Assembly: GCF_049199905.1 (NCBI RefSeq) | Contig: NZ_JBLZPK010000040.1 | Location: 62,001 to 126,000 of the forward strand | From: Shinella sp032095155 | Lineage (GTDB): Bacteria; Pseudomonadota; Alphaproteobacteria; Rhizobiales; Rhizobiaceae | Direction: 5' to 3' | Length of the DNA: 64,000 bases | In this document: positions 15,989 to 24,607 of the stretch, in pieces | How the letters are laid out: each line of letters opens with the position of its first letter | Position numbering within the stretch: the first letter of the stretch is position 1 | Position numbers and translations under genes: made by a program | Notes under the pieces: model-generated | Databases searched by the model: none | The model's input: the letters and a program-made list of their open reading frames with translations, nothing else | What the model was told of the DNA's origin: nothing

Positions 15989-16939
15989 TTAGCGAATGAC
16001 GATCAGCGGTCCGACCCGCGTCATCTTCACGCCAAGCGCCTGACGAACCAAGGACAGCGCGGCCGTCGTATCGGAGACGGTGATCGTGCCGCTCACCCGG
16101 CGATTTGCGAGCCCGCTGCCGGCAAGGATGATCCGGCCGGAGAAGTGGCGGCCTATCTCCTCGATGACATACGAAAGCGGCGCGTTTTCCACAGCGAGTT
16201 GGCCGCGCTGCCAGGCGAGGGCCGCGACGCCGTCCACGGCCTGGATCTGCGTCTTTCCGCTTGCGCGATCGTAGGTGGCCTGCTCGCCCTCGGACACGCG
16301 CATGGATGGCGAGCTTGCCCCACTGGATTCGAGCAGTACGGTGTGCTCGGTGACCGTGACCCCTGTGTCGAGAGCGCCGTAGCGAACATCGAATGCCGTA
16401 CCGAGAGCCGTCACGCGCGTGTCTCCCGCCTCGACGGTAAAAGGCCTCGAGGGGACAGATGCAACCTGGAAGAAAGCCTGCCCGCGCAGCAGGCGGATCG
16501 TCCGGCGCTTCTCGTCGAAATCCACCGCGATCGCCGACGACGCATTCATCTGCACAATGGATCCGTCCTCAAGCGCGAGAACCGGCATTTCGTCCGCATT
16601 GGACATGGCATCGGCCCGCAGGCGCATCGGGCCATCGAGAGCAAGAAACGACGCGGCAGCACAGGCGAGCAGCAGCATGGCCGACAGTACGGGCTTGGCG
16701 CGGCTGCGTGGCTCGGTCCTGATGTTTCGCAACGCCGGATCGGACTGAATGGCCGAACGGGCATCTCCCATCAGCGCCTCGGCGATCCGGTATGTACGAC
16801 AGTTTTCCGGATCGTTCAGCCAATCCGCGAAATGCGCCTTCTCTTCCACCGGTTGTGCGGGATCACGGTTGCGCAACAACCAGTCCGTCGCCTCCCTGTT
16901 GCGTTTTCGTTGAACTTGATTGGCACGGTTGCCCCGCAT
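15989..16939 (-). CDS. FecR family anti-sigma factor/regulator
   Basis: A 316-residue protein. The cytoplasmic N-terminal domain (about 1-90, with EATDWLLRNRDP and FADWLNDPENCRTYRIAEAL) binds the sigma factor. One membrane segment follows (AMLLLACAAASFLALDG), then a periplasmic FecR domain with EDGSIVQMNASSAIAVDFDE and RTIRLLRGQAFFQVASVPSR. The C-terminus has VSGTITVSDTTAALSLVRQ, a STN-like repeat seen in FecR proteins, which contacts the receptor signalling domain. It lies 60 bp downstream of the sigma gene. With the STN-bearing receptor at 21656 it forms a cell-surface signalling system (family knowledge). Confidence 0.9.
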   Translation of the reverse strand: MRGNRANQVQRKRNREATDWLLRNRDPAQPVEEKAHFADWLNDPENCRTYRIAEALMGDARSAIQSDPALRNIRTEPRSRAKPVLSAMLLLACAAASFLALDGPMRLRADAMSNADEMPVLALEDGSIVQMNASSAIAVDFDEKRRTIRLLRGQAFFQVASVPSRPFTVEAGDTRVTALGTAFDVRYGALDTGVTVTEHTVLLESSGASSPSMRVSEGEQATYDRASGKTQIQAVDGVAALAWQRGQLAVENAPLSYVIEEIGRHFSGRIILAGSGLANRRVSGTITVSDTTAALSLVRQALGVKMTRVGPLIVIR

Positions 16940-16999
16940 CGACTTCTCCCGGAGCCTTGGTCTACCTGGTAGACGATTGGCACCGCCTGTTCGGGACTC

Positions 17000-17548
17000 T
17001 TATTCGATCCAAAGAAGACGGTCGAGGCAATGCGCGAACGCCCGGCGCAGATGCCGGTCGACCATGTTGCGGGAAATCTTGAGCTTTCGCGAAATTTCAT
17101 CCGGTGAAAGATGGTGCAGCCGGTGAAGGATGAACACCACGCGGCGGCGTTCGGGCAGTTCGGCGATGGCCTGGCGCAAGACGGCGATGCGCGCCTCGAT
17201 CTCGAGCGCAAGGTCCGGCGCCGGGCCGGTGCTGGCAACAGTAAGCGCCTCCTTCTCCGTGCCGGAGAAAAGGCGCGCTTCCCTGCTTTCGCGCCGCAGA
17301 CGATCGATCCCCAGATTGATGGCCGAACGGCAGAGGAACGCCTTGATGGATCGCTTTTTCCGCAGGACATCGGGCTGGGCGGCCAGCTTGATGTAGAGGT
17401 CGTGCACCACATCCCTGGCGGTAGAGAGTGGGTGCCCCTTGCGCCGTACGGCCTTGGTCATGTCAGCGTAGTGAGCCTCCATCGCGCGATTGAGCAAATC
17501 GTTGCTATCGAGAGCATCACAACCGAGCGGAGAGGAGGAGTTAGACAT
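17000..17548 (-). CDS. ECF RNA polymerase sigma factor, FecI type
   Basis: A protein of 182 residues from ATG 17548 (MSNSSSPLGCD). Region 2 is visible as LSTARDVVHDLYIKLAAQP then RSIKAFLCRSAINLGIDRLR, and region 4 as AELPERRRVVFILHRLHHLS and DEISRKLKISRNMVDRHLRR, both characteristic of FecI-type sigmas. An upstream in-frame start at 17605 would add 19 residues. It should direct transcription of the receptor and uptake genes when FecR relays the signal. No iron-responsive operator could be identified with confidence in the 270 bp upstream. Confidence 0.9.
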   Translation of the reverse strand: MSNSSSPLGCDALDSNDLLNRAMEAHYADMTKAVRRKGHPLSTARDVVHDLYIKLAAQPDVLRKKRSIKAFLCRSAINLGIDRLRRESREARLFSGTEKEALTVASTGPAPDLALEIEARIAVLRQAIAELPERRRVVFILHRLHHLSPDEISRKLKISRNMVDRHLRRAFAHCLDRLLWIE

Positions 17549-17818
17549 CAGCACTCTGTTCCCAGTCGCATGACGGCATGCCTGCATTCGGATATCAAAA
17601 AACATTTCAGGCCTTCGGAGGAAGGGGTATCGACTCTATAAAATGCCTGCAAGTGCAATAGGTTAGTTTCTCCGAGAGTCATTCGATTAAATCAAGACAA
17701 AATTACTCATCTTTATGTCTGATTTCGTTGCCAGAATCCTTTTGGCTCTCGGTTTCAGCGGGTGCGGCCTCTGCCCGGAAAACCCACTCGACGTGATATT
17801 TCCGCCACACTCCGGAAG
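17549..17818. other. Intergenic region upstream of the sigma factor gene
   Basis: An AT-rich stretch (about 17640-17720) lies between the uptake ATPase stop and the sigma gene start and probably holds the sigma promoter. I searched by eye for a TGA-N9-TCA (RirA-type) site and for a Fur/Irr palindrome and found none that is convincing. No small gene is supported. Confidence 0.4.
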
Positions 17819-18616
17819 CTACAACGGAACGCAGAGGGGCGTTCCAGCGACGGGATCGCGAATGACCACCGACCACACGCCGAACACTTCTGCAATCGCT
17901 TGTTGCGAGATCACATCCGATGGGCGGCCCGCCGCGCTGATCCTTCCGTCTTTCAACAGGACAATATGGTCGGCATAGCGTGCCGCCTGATTGAGGTCGT
18001 GCAGCACGGCGACGACAGTCTTGCGGTGATTGCGCACGAGAACCGTGATCAGATTCATCAGCTCAATCTGATGCGCGAGATCAAGATAGGTCGTCGGCTC
18101 GTCCAGCAGCAGCACCTCGCCCTGTTGCGCCAGCGTCATCGCGATCCATGCGCGCTGCCGCTGGCCGCCGGACAGTGTGTCGAGAGGCACTTCGGCCAGT
18201 GTCGTCGTGCCTGTCAGCCTCAGGGCCTCGTCACAGGCTGCCTGATCGGCTTCGGACCACCGCCCGAAAAGAGACCGATGCGGGTAACGTCCCTGCTGGA
18301 CGAGATCGCGAACCGTCAGCCCCTCCGGCGCCACGGGTCCCTGAAGGAGCACGCCGACACGCCGCGCCATCTCACGCGCGCCGAGTGTCGCGATACTCCT
18401 GCCATCCAGAAGGATCGATCCGCGAAGGAGTGGCATGAGCCCGGCGAAGGTACGCAGGATCGTGGACTTGCCGCTGCCGTTCGGTCCGACAAGCGCCGTG
18501 AAACAGCATTTCGGCACAGGAAGATCGAGGTCTTCGACGATCGGGCGGTCGCGATAGGCAATGGACACCCCCTGCCCGTCGAACTTTGCCGACCTATTGC
18601 TTTCATCCTCGGACAT
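17819..18616 (-). CDS. Ferric-siderophore ABC transporter ATP-binding protein (FecE/FepC type)
   Basis: A 265-residue ATPase with Walker A GPNGSGKSTILR, signature LSGGQRQRAWIAM and Walker B VLLLDEPTTYLD, the last being characteristic of the FecE/FepC/FhuC branch (TTYLD in place of TSALD). Its start overlaps the end of the upstream permease gene by 14 bp. It powers import of an iron-siderophore or ferric-citrate-type complex together with the two FecCD permeases and the binding protein encoded just upstream. The siderophore cannot be read from the sequence. Confidence 0.92.
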   Translation of the reverse strand: MSEDESNRSAKFDGQGVSIAYRDRPIVEDLDLPVPKCCFTALVGPNGSGKSTILRTFAGLMPLLRGSILLDGRSIATLGAREMARRVGVLLQGPVAPEGLTVRDLVQQGRYPHRSLFGRWSEADQAACDEALRLTGTTTLAEVPLDTLSGGQRQRAWIAMTLAQQGEVLLLDEPTTYLDLAHQIELMNLITVLVRNHRKTVVAVLHDLNQAARYADHIVLLKDGRISAAGRPSDVISQQAIAEVFGVWSVVIRDPVAGTPLCVPL

Positions 18617-19589
18617 GGCGACGTTTCCATAAAAGAGAGGCGAAGAAGGGAGCCCCGATCAGCCCCGTCACGATCCCGGCCGGAAGCTGGACCGGTGCAA
18701 TGACCAGCCGCCCCAGGAGATCGGCGGCCACCACGAGGATCGCCCCGCAGAGGGCGGCCACGGGCAGGATCCTCACATGAGACGGACCGACCAACCGGCC
18801 TGCGACATGGGGTGCGACCAGCCCGACGAAGCCGATCAGCCCCGCTGCGGCGACGGCAGCTCCGGAGATGAGCGTGCAGAGCACGATCATGAGGCCGCGG
18901 GTCCGATCCACCGGCTGCCCGAAACTTTTTGCCGCGTCGTCCCCGAAACGGATCAGATCAAGTTCGCGTGAGGCCATCCACACCAGGGCCAGCGGAATGA
19001 CCAGCCAGAGGAACAGGAAACACACCTTGGCAAGGCTGGCGTCATAGACGCTGCCCGCCAGCCAGATCATCGCGCGCTGGACATCGCCGATCTCGCCGAA
19101 GGCCGAAAGGAAGGTTGTGGCGGCGCTGGCCAGCGAGCCGAGGCCGATCCCGATTAATATGATGCGCAACGACGACGTCCCGCCACACCAGGACAACAGG
19201 TATACGGCAGCCGCCATCGCCGCCGCGCCGACGAAACCGGCAACGGGAAGCAAGAGAACCGGTGGATCCTGCAGGAGCACGATGACGGCCATCACCGCAA
19301 CCGCGGCACCGCTGTTGATACCGAGAACGCCCGGTTCGGCGAGCGGATTGCGCATGATCGCGAGCGTGATCGTACCGGCCGTCGCAAGGGCCGCGCCGAC
19401 GAGGCCTGCGAGCAAAACGCGCGGAAGCCGCAGATCGAAGACGATCATGGCGTTCTGCGAAGTCATGTCGCGCGGTTCGGTGAGCGCTTCCCAGAGATCC
19501 TGTCGGGACAACCCGACATCTCCCAACGCAAGGCTGGCAATCACCAATCCGGCAAGCACAAACGCCAGGAAAAGCAGGCAGCGCATCAT
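18603..19589 (-). CDS. FecCD-family iron-siderophore permease
   Basis: A 328-residue FecCD permease with about ten hydrophobic segments. Family landmarks include RLPRVLLAGLVGAALATAG near the start of the conserved core, NPLAEPGVLGINSGAAVAVM, and GLIGFVGLVAPHVAGRLVGP near the C-terminus, which forms the coupling region. It overlaps the neighbouring permease by 4 bp upstream and the ATPase gene by 14 bp downstream. It forms a heterodimeric channel with the product of 19586-20623. Confidence 0.92.
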   Translation of the reverse strand: MMRCLLFLAFVLAGLVIASLALGDVGLSRQDLWEALTEPRDMTSQNAMIVFDLRLPRVLLAGLVGAALATAGTITLAIMRNPLAEPGVLGINSGAAVAVMAVIVLLQDPPVLLLPVAGFVGAAAMAAAVYLLSWCGGTSSLRIILIGIGLGSLASAATTFLSAFGEIGDVQRAMIWLAGSVYDASLAKVCFLFLWLVIPLALVWMASRELDLIRFGDDAAKSFGQPVDRTRGLMIVLCTLISGAAVAAAGLIGFVGLVAPHVAGRLVGPSHVRILPVAALCGAILVVAADLLGRLVIAPVQLPAGIVTGLIGAPFFASLLWKRRHVRG

Positions 19590-20623
19590 ATCCCGCTCCC
19601 TGCCCTGCTGCGCGCCAGCCAGAGGAAGAACGGTGCACCGATCAAGGCCGTCGTCACACCCACGGGAAAGTCCTGGCTACCGAAAATCACACGGCCCGCG
19701 AGATCGGCAACCACGACCAGCAGCGCGCCGCCAAGCGCACTGAAAGGCAGGACCCAGCGATAATCGACACCGATCGTCAGCCGCACGATATGAGGAACGA
19801 CCAGCCCGACAAAGCCGATAGGCCCGGCAAGGGACACCGCGCTACCGGCCAGCAGGATGACGGTCGCAATGGAAATCGATCGCCAGACCACCTGATTTTG
19901 CCCCAGCGACCGCGCGGCATCGGCCCCGAGACTCAGCGTCACGAGATGACGTCCGAGAAGCAGACCCGCCACAAGCCCCGTCAAGACGTAGGGAGCCACC
20001 GCAGCATTTTGCGCCATCGTCCGGCCGGTTACGGATCCCGCGGTCCAGAGGCGGACGGCATCGAGCGTGTTCTGGTCGAAGATGAGAACGGCGCTCGTCA
20101 GGGCCGTCAGGAACGTTGCGACGATGGCGCCCGCGATGACGAGCCCAATCGTCGAATGCCCTGCCGGGCCGAAGGATCCCATCACATGGACGAGCAGCGC
20201 GGCAGCGCCCGCCCCGCCGAAGGCGAACCACATATAGATGTCCCCGGTGCCGGTCCCGAAAAGCGTCATGACCAGAACGACGGCGAAGGCCGCACCGGCA
20301 TTGATGCCGAGCAGTCCCGGCGAGGCGAGAGGATTGTTCGTGACCGCCTGCATTATGGCGCCGGAAACGGCGAGTGCACTGCCCGCGAGCACGGCTGCAA
20401 GCACGCGTGGCAAGCGGATCATCGTGACCAGCAGGTGGTCTCGCGACCTGTCAGGGTCGACAACCGCGCTCCACACGGTCGCAAGCGGTATGCGCGTCGC
20501 GCCCGCGACGAGCGACCACAGCACAGCCGCAACAAGCAGGCAGAAAAGCAGAAGCAGGCCCAGAGGCCTGCGTCCGCTCTTCATGGCGCGACGTGCGGTA
20601 TTCGTGCCGGCTCGACGATTCAT
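19586..20623 (-). CDS. FecCD-family iron-siderophore permease
   Basis: A 345-residue FecCD permease, paralogous to its downstream neighbour, with IRLPRVLAAVLAGSALAVSG, NPLASPGLLGINAGAAFAVV and GPIGFVGLVVPHIVRLTIGV. The ATG at 20623 overlaps the stop of the binding-protein gene (ATGA), suggesting translational coupling; a second Met 13 codons later is an alternative start. Confidence 0.92.
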   Translation of the reverse strand: MNRRAGTNTARRAMKSGRRPLGLLLLFCLLVAAVLWSLVAGATRIPLATVWSAVVDPDRSRDHLLVTMIRLPRVLAAVLAGSALAVSGAIMQAVTNNPLASPGLLGINAGAAFAVVLVMTLFGTGTGDIYMWFAFGGAGAAALLVHVMGSFGPAGHSTIGLVIAGAIVATFLTALTSAVLIFDQNTLDAVRLWTAGSVTGRTMAQNAAVAPYVLTGLVAGLLLGRHLVTLSLGADAARSLGQNQVVWRSISIATVILLAGSAVSLAGPIGFVGLVVPHIVRLTIGVDYRWVLPFSALGGALLVVVADLAGRVIFGSQDFPVGVTTALIGAPFFLWLARSRAGSGI

Positions 20624-21552
20624 CGATCTGCCAGGATGTAGCGCTCGATATCGTCAAGGATGCGGTGCGCGGAGGCGACGCCGTGAAAACTCTGCCAGGT
20701 TGCCCGATCGACCCGGTGGGCGCGACCGTTCTGCACCGCGGGCAGAAGCTGCCAGAGCGGATTGCTCGTCACTTCCTTTTCAAGCGCGTCGTCCGGGCCG
20801 CTTTCGAAGCCGCTGGCCGATACGTAGAGAAGAACATCACCATCGAGATTGGCAAGTTCCTCCCAGTCCGGCCGCTTGACGATCGTTCCATCCATCACCG
20901 TCTCATAGGCGGTGCGCTTCACACCGGCTTCGTGCAGAACCGCAAAGGGCGCATATGCGGCAGGGCCATCGAGGAAGACGACAAACCGGCCCGGCGCAAA
21001 ACGAACGGTGGACACCGTGATGTCCTTGCCCTTCATGCGCTCGCGGATCGCTGCAACGCGCGTTTCATAGGCTGCAAACGTCTCGTCGGCCATGCCTTCC
21101 CGGCCGGTGATCTGCGCGATGCGCCGGCGATATTTCTTCCAGTTCATGTGGTCGAGGAAAACCGTCGGCGCGATCTTCGACACCGTCTCGTAAATCGCGG
21201 CATGGCCCTCTGTGCTGCCGATGATGAGATCGGGTTTCAGAGCCGCGACACGCTCCAGGCTCGGTTCGCGCGGGTTTCCCAGATCCACCATTTTCGCCTG
21301 TTTGACGGCATTCAAAACCTCTTCATCCTGGATGGCCATGTAGGGCGTGGCGACGACGGGCGCATCGAGCTCAATGAGAAGGCCGAGCGTCAGCAAGGGA
21401 TCGAGCGTGACGATCCGCTTGGCCTCCGCCGGAACGCAGACCGGCGGGTTATAGATGCCTTCCGTTATCTCTCGTCCCTGGCAAGCGGCTTTTGCCAGCG
21501 AGAGGGAGGAAAGAAGGAGCACGACAATCAGACAAAAGCGCAAGGCGAACAC
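20620..21552 (-). CDS. Iron-siderophore ABC transporter substrate-binding protein (start next to assembly gap)
   Basis: A periplasmic binding protein of the FecB/FhuD class (helical backbone). It has a hydrophobic export segment FALRFCLIVVLLLSSLSLAKA, then AKRIVTLDPLLTLGLLIELD, PSLERVAALKPDLIIGSTEG and a C-terminal VDRATWQSFHGVASAHRILD. The start is uncertain: no ATG lies in frame between the Ns (ending at 21586) and the signal segment. I give GTG 21552, which keeps a signal peptide of normal length; the real start may be inside the gap. Length from GTG is 310 residues, usual for the family. Confidence 0.85.
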   Translation of the reverse strand: MFALRFCLIVVLLLSSLSLAKAACQGREITEGIYNPPVCVPAEAKRIVTLDPLLTLGLLIELDAPVVATPYMAIQDEEVLNAVKQAKMVDLGNPREPSLERVAALKPDLIIGSTEGHAAIYETVSKIAPTVFLDHMNWKKYRRRIAQITGREGMADETFAAYETRVAAIRERMKGKDITVSTVRFAPGRFVVFLDGPAAYAPFAVLHEAGVKRTAYETVMDGTIVKRPDWEELANLDGDVLLYVSASGFESGPDDALEKEVTSNPLWQLLPAVQNGRAHRVDRATWQSFHGVASAHRILDDIERYILADR

Positions 21553-21585
21553 CGTTTCATAGCAATGCAGATGGCGATCGCGGGG

Positions 21586-21647
21586 NNNNNNNNNNNNNNN
21601 NNNNNNNNNNNNNNNNNNNNNNNNNNNNNNNNNNNNNNNNNNNNNNN
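21586..21647. other. Assembly gap (62 Ns)
   Basis: A run of 62 undetermined bases lies between the receptor gene stop and the binding-protein gene. The true gap length may differ. Sequence flanking it is otherwise of normal composition, so the uptake operon is probably contiguous in the organism. Confidence 0.95.
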
Positions 21648-21655
21648 CAACCCGA

Positions 21656-24076
21656 TCAGAACTTGGCGCGGACATTAAGCCCGAACGACCGCCGTGCGCC
21701 GGCCTGGCCGAAGGGTAAGGCGGCGTCCGGATCGACGATGGTGAAGTATTTCTCGTCCGTGAGATTTTCCGCGAAGGCGGTAATCTCCCAGTTGTCCTTC
21801 TTGAACCCGGCCTGCGCGTTCACGAGGAAACGAGAGTCGATTGCGTACATGCCCTTCGTGCCGAAGCGCGAATTGTAGTCCGTGGTGTATTTGGCATCCG
21901 CGCCGACATAGACGCCGTTCTCGAACTCATATCGGCCACCGAAACCGACGGTCCATTCCGGCGCTTCCGGGAATGATTTGCCGGCCTGATCGCCGAGGCC
22001 ACCGTGATTCCATTCGAGGAATTTGGTATTCAGATAACCGATTGACGCAAATGCTGAAAATTGATCGGTGATCTGATAGGTCGGCTCGATTTCGAACCCC
22101 CAGGCGCGGGAGGATGCAGCGTTTTCCGTCACGCGGTAGCCGGGAATGTCCGAGCGTGGCCGTATTTCGACCTGTTGATCCGTATACTTCGTATAGAAGA
22201 GGTTGGCATTCAGCGTGAGACGATCATCCAGCAGCATACCCTTGTAGGACAGCTCGTAGCTCTGTGAGTATTCCGGATCGTAGGTATCGATCGTATAGAC
22301 CGGTGCCCGGCTTCGGTTGACGTAAGAGCCGCCCGAGCGGAAACCCTGCGAATAGGTGACACCCACCTTATGATTGTCGCCGAACGCCTTCACCAGACCG
22401 ACTTTCGGCACGAAGTTCACTTCGTTAAATGACGATGTGCCGTTCGGCGGTGACCAGACCGGGTCCATACCGTGGAGAACCATCGAGTTCAGTTCGGTGT
22501 TCTTTTCCTTGAGGTAGTCGAGGCGCCCGCCGACGGTCGCAAACCATGTGGGCGCGAACTCATAGGTCGCCTCGCCGAATACCGCGAGATTCGTGGTCCT
22601 GCGATTCTGGTCGTCATCAAGCTGATAGATCACGCCCGGCATGAAATCCGGATAGGGCTCCGCGATGAAACGCGATGCGCCATCGAAGACCTGATGGCTG
22701 CCGAAGACGCCGGCGACCCATTTCCAGCGGTCGGCCTCGTAATTGAGGCGCAGCTCCTGGGTGATGATGGAATCGTTGTCCGTACCCCAGATGCCCGTCA
22801 CATAACCGGGCGTATCAGCATCGACGGAGCGCCGTTTGTTGATACCGTACTGGAATCCCGTCTGCGAGGTGAAGCGCAGCGCATCGGAAAAATCATGCAT
22901 CAATTCGAGGCCGAGATTGTGGACCTCGGTCCAACGATACTCGGTATAGGTGTCAGGATTGTTGTTGAAATCGCCCCGCCCGTCGTAAAGCCCGACCAAG
23001 CGGTCGTTTGGACGGTCCTTAGAATAGGAATAGGTCGCGACTGCGCGCGTCTCCGGCATTTCGGACGGCGTGAACAGCACCTTGGCCCTGATGGTGCCGC
23101 TGATATCCGTGGTCAGATCGTCATAACCGGCATAGTGGCTGAAATTCGAGTAGCTGACATCGGAGCGGGACCGCTCGAATGCGCCGGCAATGCGCAGCGC
23201 AATCTGGTCCTCGGCCAGCGGGGTGTTCACGACGAATGCGCCGCCGACGAGATTGTTGCTGCCGACGGTGCTGGAAAGCTCCACCTCCTTGTCGAAGGTC
23301 GGGTCCTTCGATTTGATATAGACCGCACCCGACATGGCTGCACGGCCGGAAAGCGTCGACTGCGGGCCGCGATACACCTCGACTTGCTCGACGTCCCAGA
23401 GGTTTCGGGCGCCGAAGCGCGAGTTATAACGGGTCTGGAGGATGCCATCGACATAGAGCGAGCCGACCGGCGCACCGCCCGGAACGAAGCCTTCCGAGCT
23501 CATGCCGCGGATGACGAAGCCGGAATTGACCGTGGCGCTGTCCAGCACGTTGGCAAGACGGCGATAGGCGTCCTGCGTATGCCGGATCTGGCCGTTCTGG
23601 ATTGCCCGGGCATCGACGATACCAACGCTTGCGGTCGTATCGTTGAGCGTCGTCGCCTCGCGTGCGCCGTAAAGCGTGATCGCTTCCAGCATGGTCGCAC
23701 CCTCGCCGATCCCACCGGTCGTGGCGCCGGTTTCCGCCGGATCGACGCTTAGCGTCACATGATTGCTGCCGGCAAACCGTGCATCGACACCGGTGCCGGC
23801 CAGCACGACCTTCAGCGCCTGCTCGGGCGTCAGGCTGCCACGCGCACCCGCCGTCGATTTTCCGTTTGCCAGCGATGCGTCATAGAGGATCTGGAGGCCC
23901 GTCTGAGCGGCCAGGCTGTTGAGCGCCGGGGTAAGCGGACCGCTCGGCACAACGATGGACCGCGCCGCGGACTGCGATTGTGCCGGTGCCTGTGCAACGG
24001 CCGGCGCCGCAGTGCCGAACGCAAGAGCGGTAGTCCCGGCCAGGAGCATCGCCTTGGCGGAAAAACTCGTATTCAT
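21656..24076 (-). CDS. TonB-dependent siderophore receptor with N-terminal signalling (STN) domain
   Basis: An outer-membrane receptor of 806 residues. The signal peptide (SAKAMLLAGTTALAFGTAAP) is followed by the STN domain (LTPALNSLAAQTGLQILYDA to RFAGSNHVTLSV), then a plug with GFVIRGMSSEGFVPGGAPVG and a 22-strand barrel ending SFGLNVRAKF with the terminal Phe needed for outer-membrane insertion. The STN domain indicates a transducing receptor like FecA or FpvA that signals to the FecR/sigma pair encoded downstream. ATG 24076 is chosen; a TTG four codons upstream is less likely. The ligand is unknown, presumably a ferric siderophore. Confidence 0.93.
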   Translation of the reverse strand: MNTSFSAKAMLLAGTTALAFGTAAPAVAQAPAQSQSAARSIVVPSGPLTPALNSLAAQTGLQILYDASLANGKSTAGARGSLTPEQALKVVLAGTGVDARFAGSNHVTLSVDPAETGATTGGIGEGATMLEAITLYGAREATTLNDTTASVGIVDARAIQNGQIRHTQDAYRRLANVLDSATVNSGFVIRGMSSEGFVPGGAPVGSLYVDGILQTRYNSRFGARNLWDVEQVEVYRGPQSTLSGRAAMSGAVYIKSKDPTFDKEVELSSTVGSNNLVGGAFVVNTPLAEDQIALRIAGAFERSRSDVSYSNFSHYAGYDDLTTDISGTIRAKVLFTPSEMPETRAVATYSYSKDRPNDRLVGLYDGRGDFNNNPDTYTEYRWTEVHNLGLELMHDFSDALRFTSQTGFQYGINKRRSVDADTPGYVTGIWGTDNDSIITQELRLNYEADRWKWVAGVFGSHQVFDGASRFIAEPYPDFMPGVIYQLDDDQNRRTTNLAVFGEATYEFAPTWFATVGGRLDYLKEKNTELNSMVLHGMDPVWSPPNGTSSFNEVNFVPKVGLVKAFGDNHKVGVTYSQGFRSGGSYVNRSRAPVYTIDTYDPEYSQSYELSYKGMLLDDRLTLNANLFYTKYTDQQVEIRPRSDIPGYRVTENAASSRAWGFEIEPTYQITDQFSAFASIGYLNTKFLEWNHGGLGDQAGKSFPEAPEWTVGFGGRYEFENGVYVGADAKYTTDYNSRFGTKGMYAIDSRFLVNAQAGFKKDNWEITAFAENLTDEKYFTIVDPDAALPFGQAGARRSFGLNVRAKF

Positions 24077-24088
24077 GAAAACCCCCAA

Positions 24089-24607
24089 TCCATGCGGCGT
24101 TCAAGGCGCCGCAGTCCACCAATGGAGCGGATCACACCCACTCACTGGCTTTGACGATTGGGTTTTTCGATTTGGGACTCTTGTCCGCTCGATGTTTTTT
24201 GAAACCGTCAGTCCGGTTCGACGCAGGAGCCTGGTCAAGGCCGGCGCGCCCGGCACCTGGTGAAAACGACAGATCACCAGCAAGCCGGCAGGGAACTCCT
24301 GGCCCGCGGCAATGGTCACAAGCATCGAATAGCAAACCGCGCTCGCGATGCGTGAAGCCGACAACATCGAAAGACCATCCGACATCCACCAGCAGCGGGC
24401 TGAGAATGTCGAAGATCATGCCGATCCCGGACGGCACGATCATCATCAGTCCCGCCCAGCTCGCCATGACAGGCTGTGCCCAAAAACGCCAAATCCAGCC
24501 ATAAAGAACAGCATTTGCACCAGGCAGCAGCCGAGCACCGCCGCCATCAGCAGGAAACATCCACCCCAGCCGAGCGTCTGCTCCCAGGAAATGAGTTTGC
24601 TGATATT
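24089..24607 (-). pseudogene. Remnant of a membrane-protein gene (transporter-like)
   Basis: No intact gene lies between the receptor and the enolase-superfamily gene. On the minus strand 24604-24446 reads through ISKLISWEQTLGWGGCFLLM and AAVLGCCLVQMLFFMAG before a stop, which looks like a late membrane helix of a major-facilitator-type transporter with its start missing. Another frame gives GLMMIVPSGIGMIFDILSPL. Two frames share the coding signal, so the segment is decayed. Assignment to a family is tentative. The receptor promoter should lie near 24080-24250. Confidence 0.35.

Noticed and set aside
17549..17818. Possible Fur, Irr or RirA box upstream of the sigma factor gene
   Set aside because: AT-rich stretches are present but none fits TGA-N9-TCA or a 19-bp Fur palindrome well enough.
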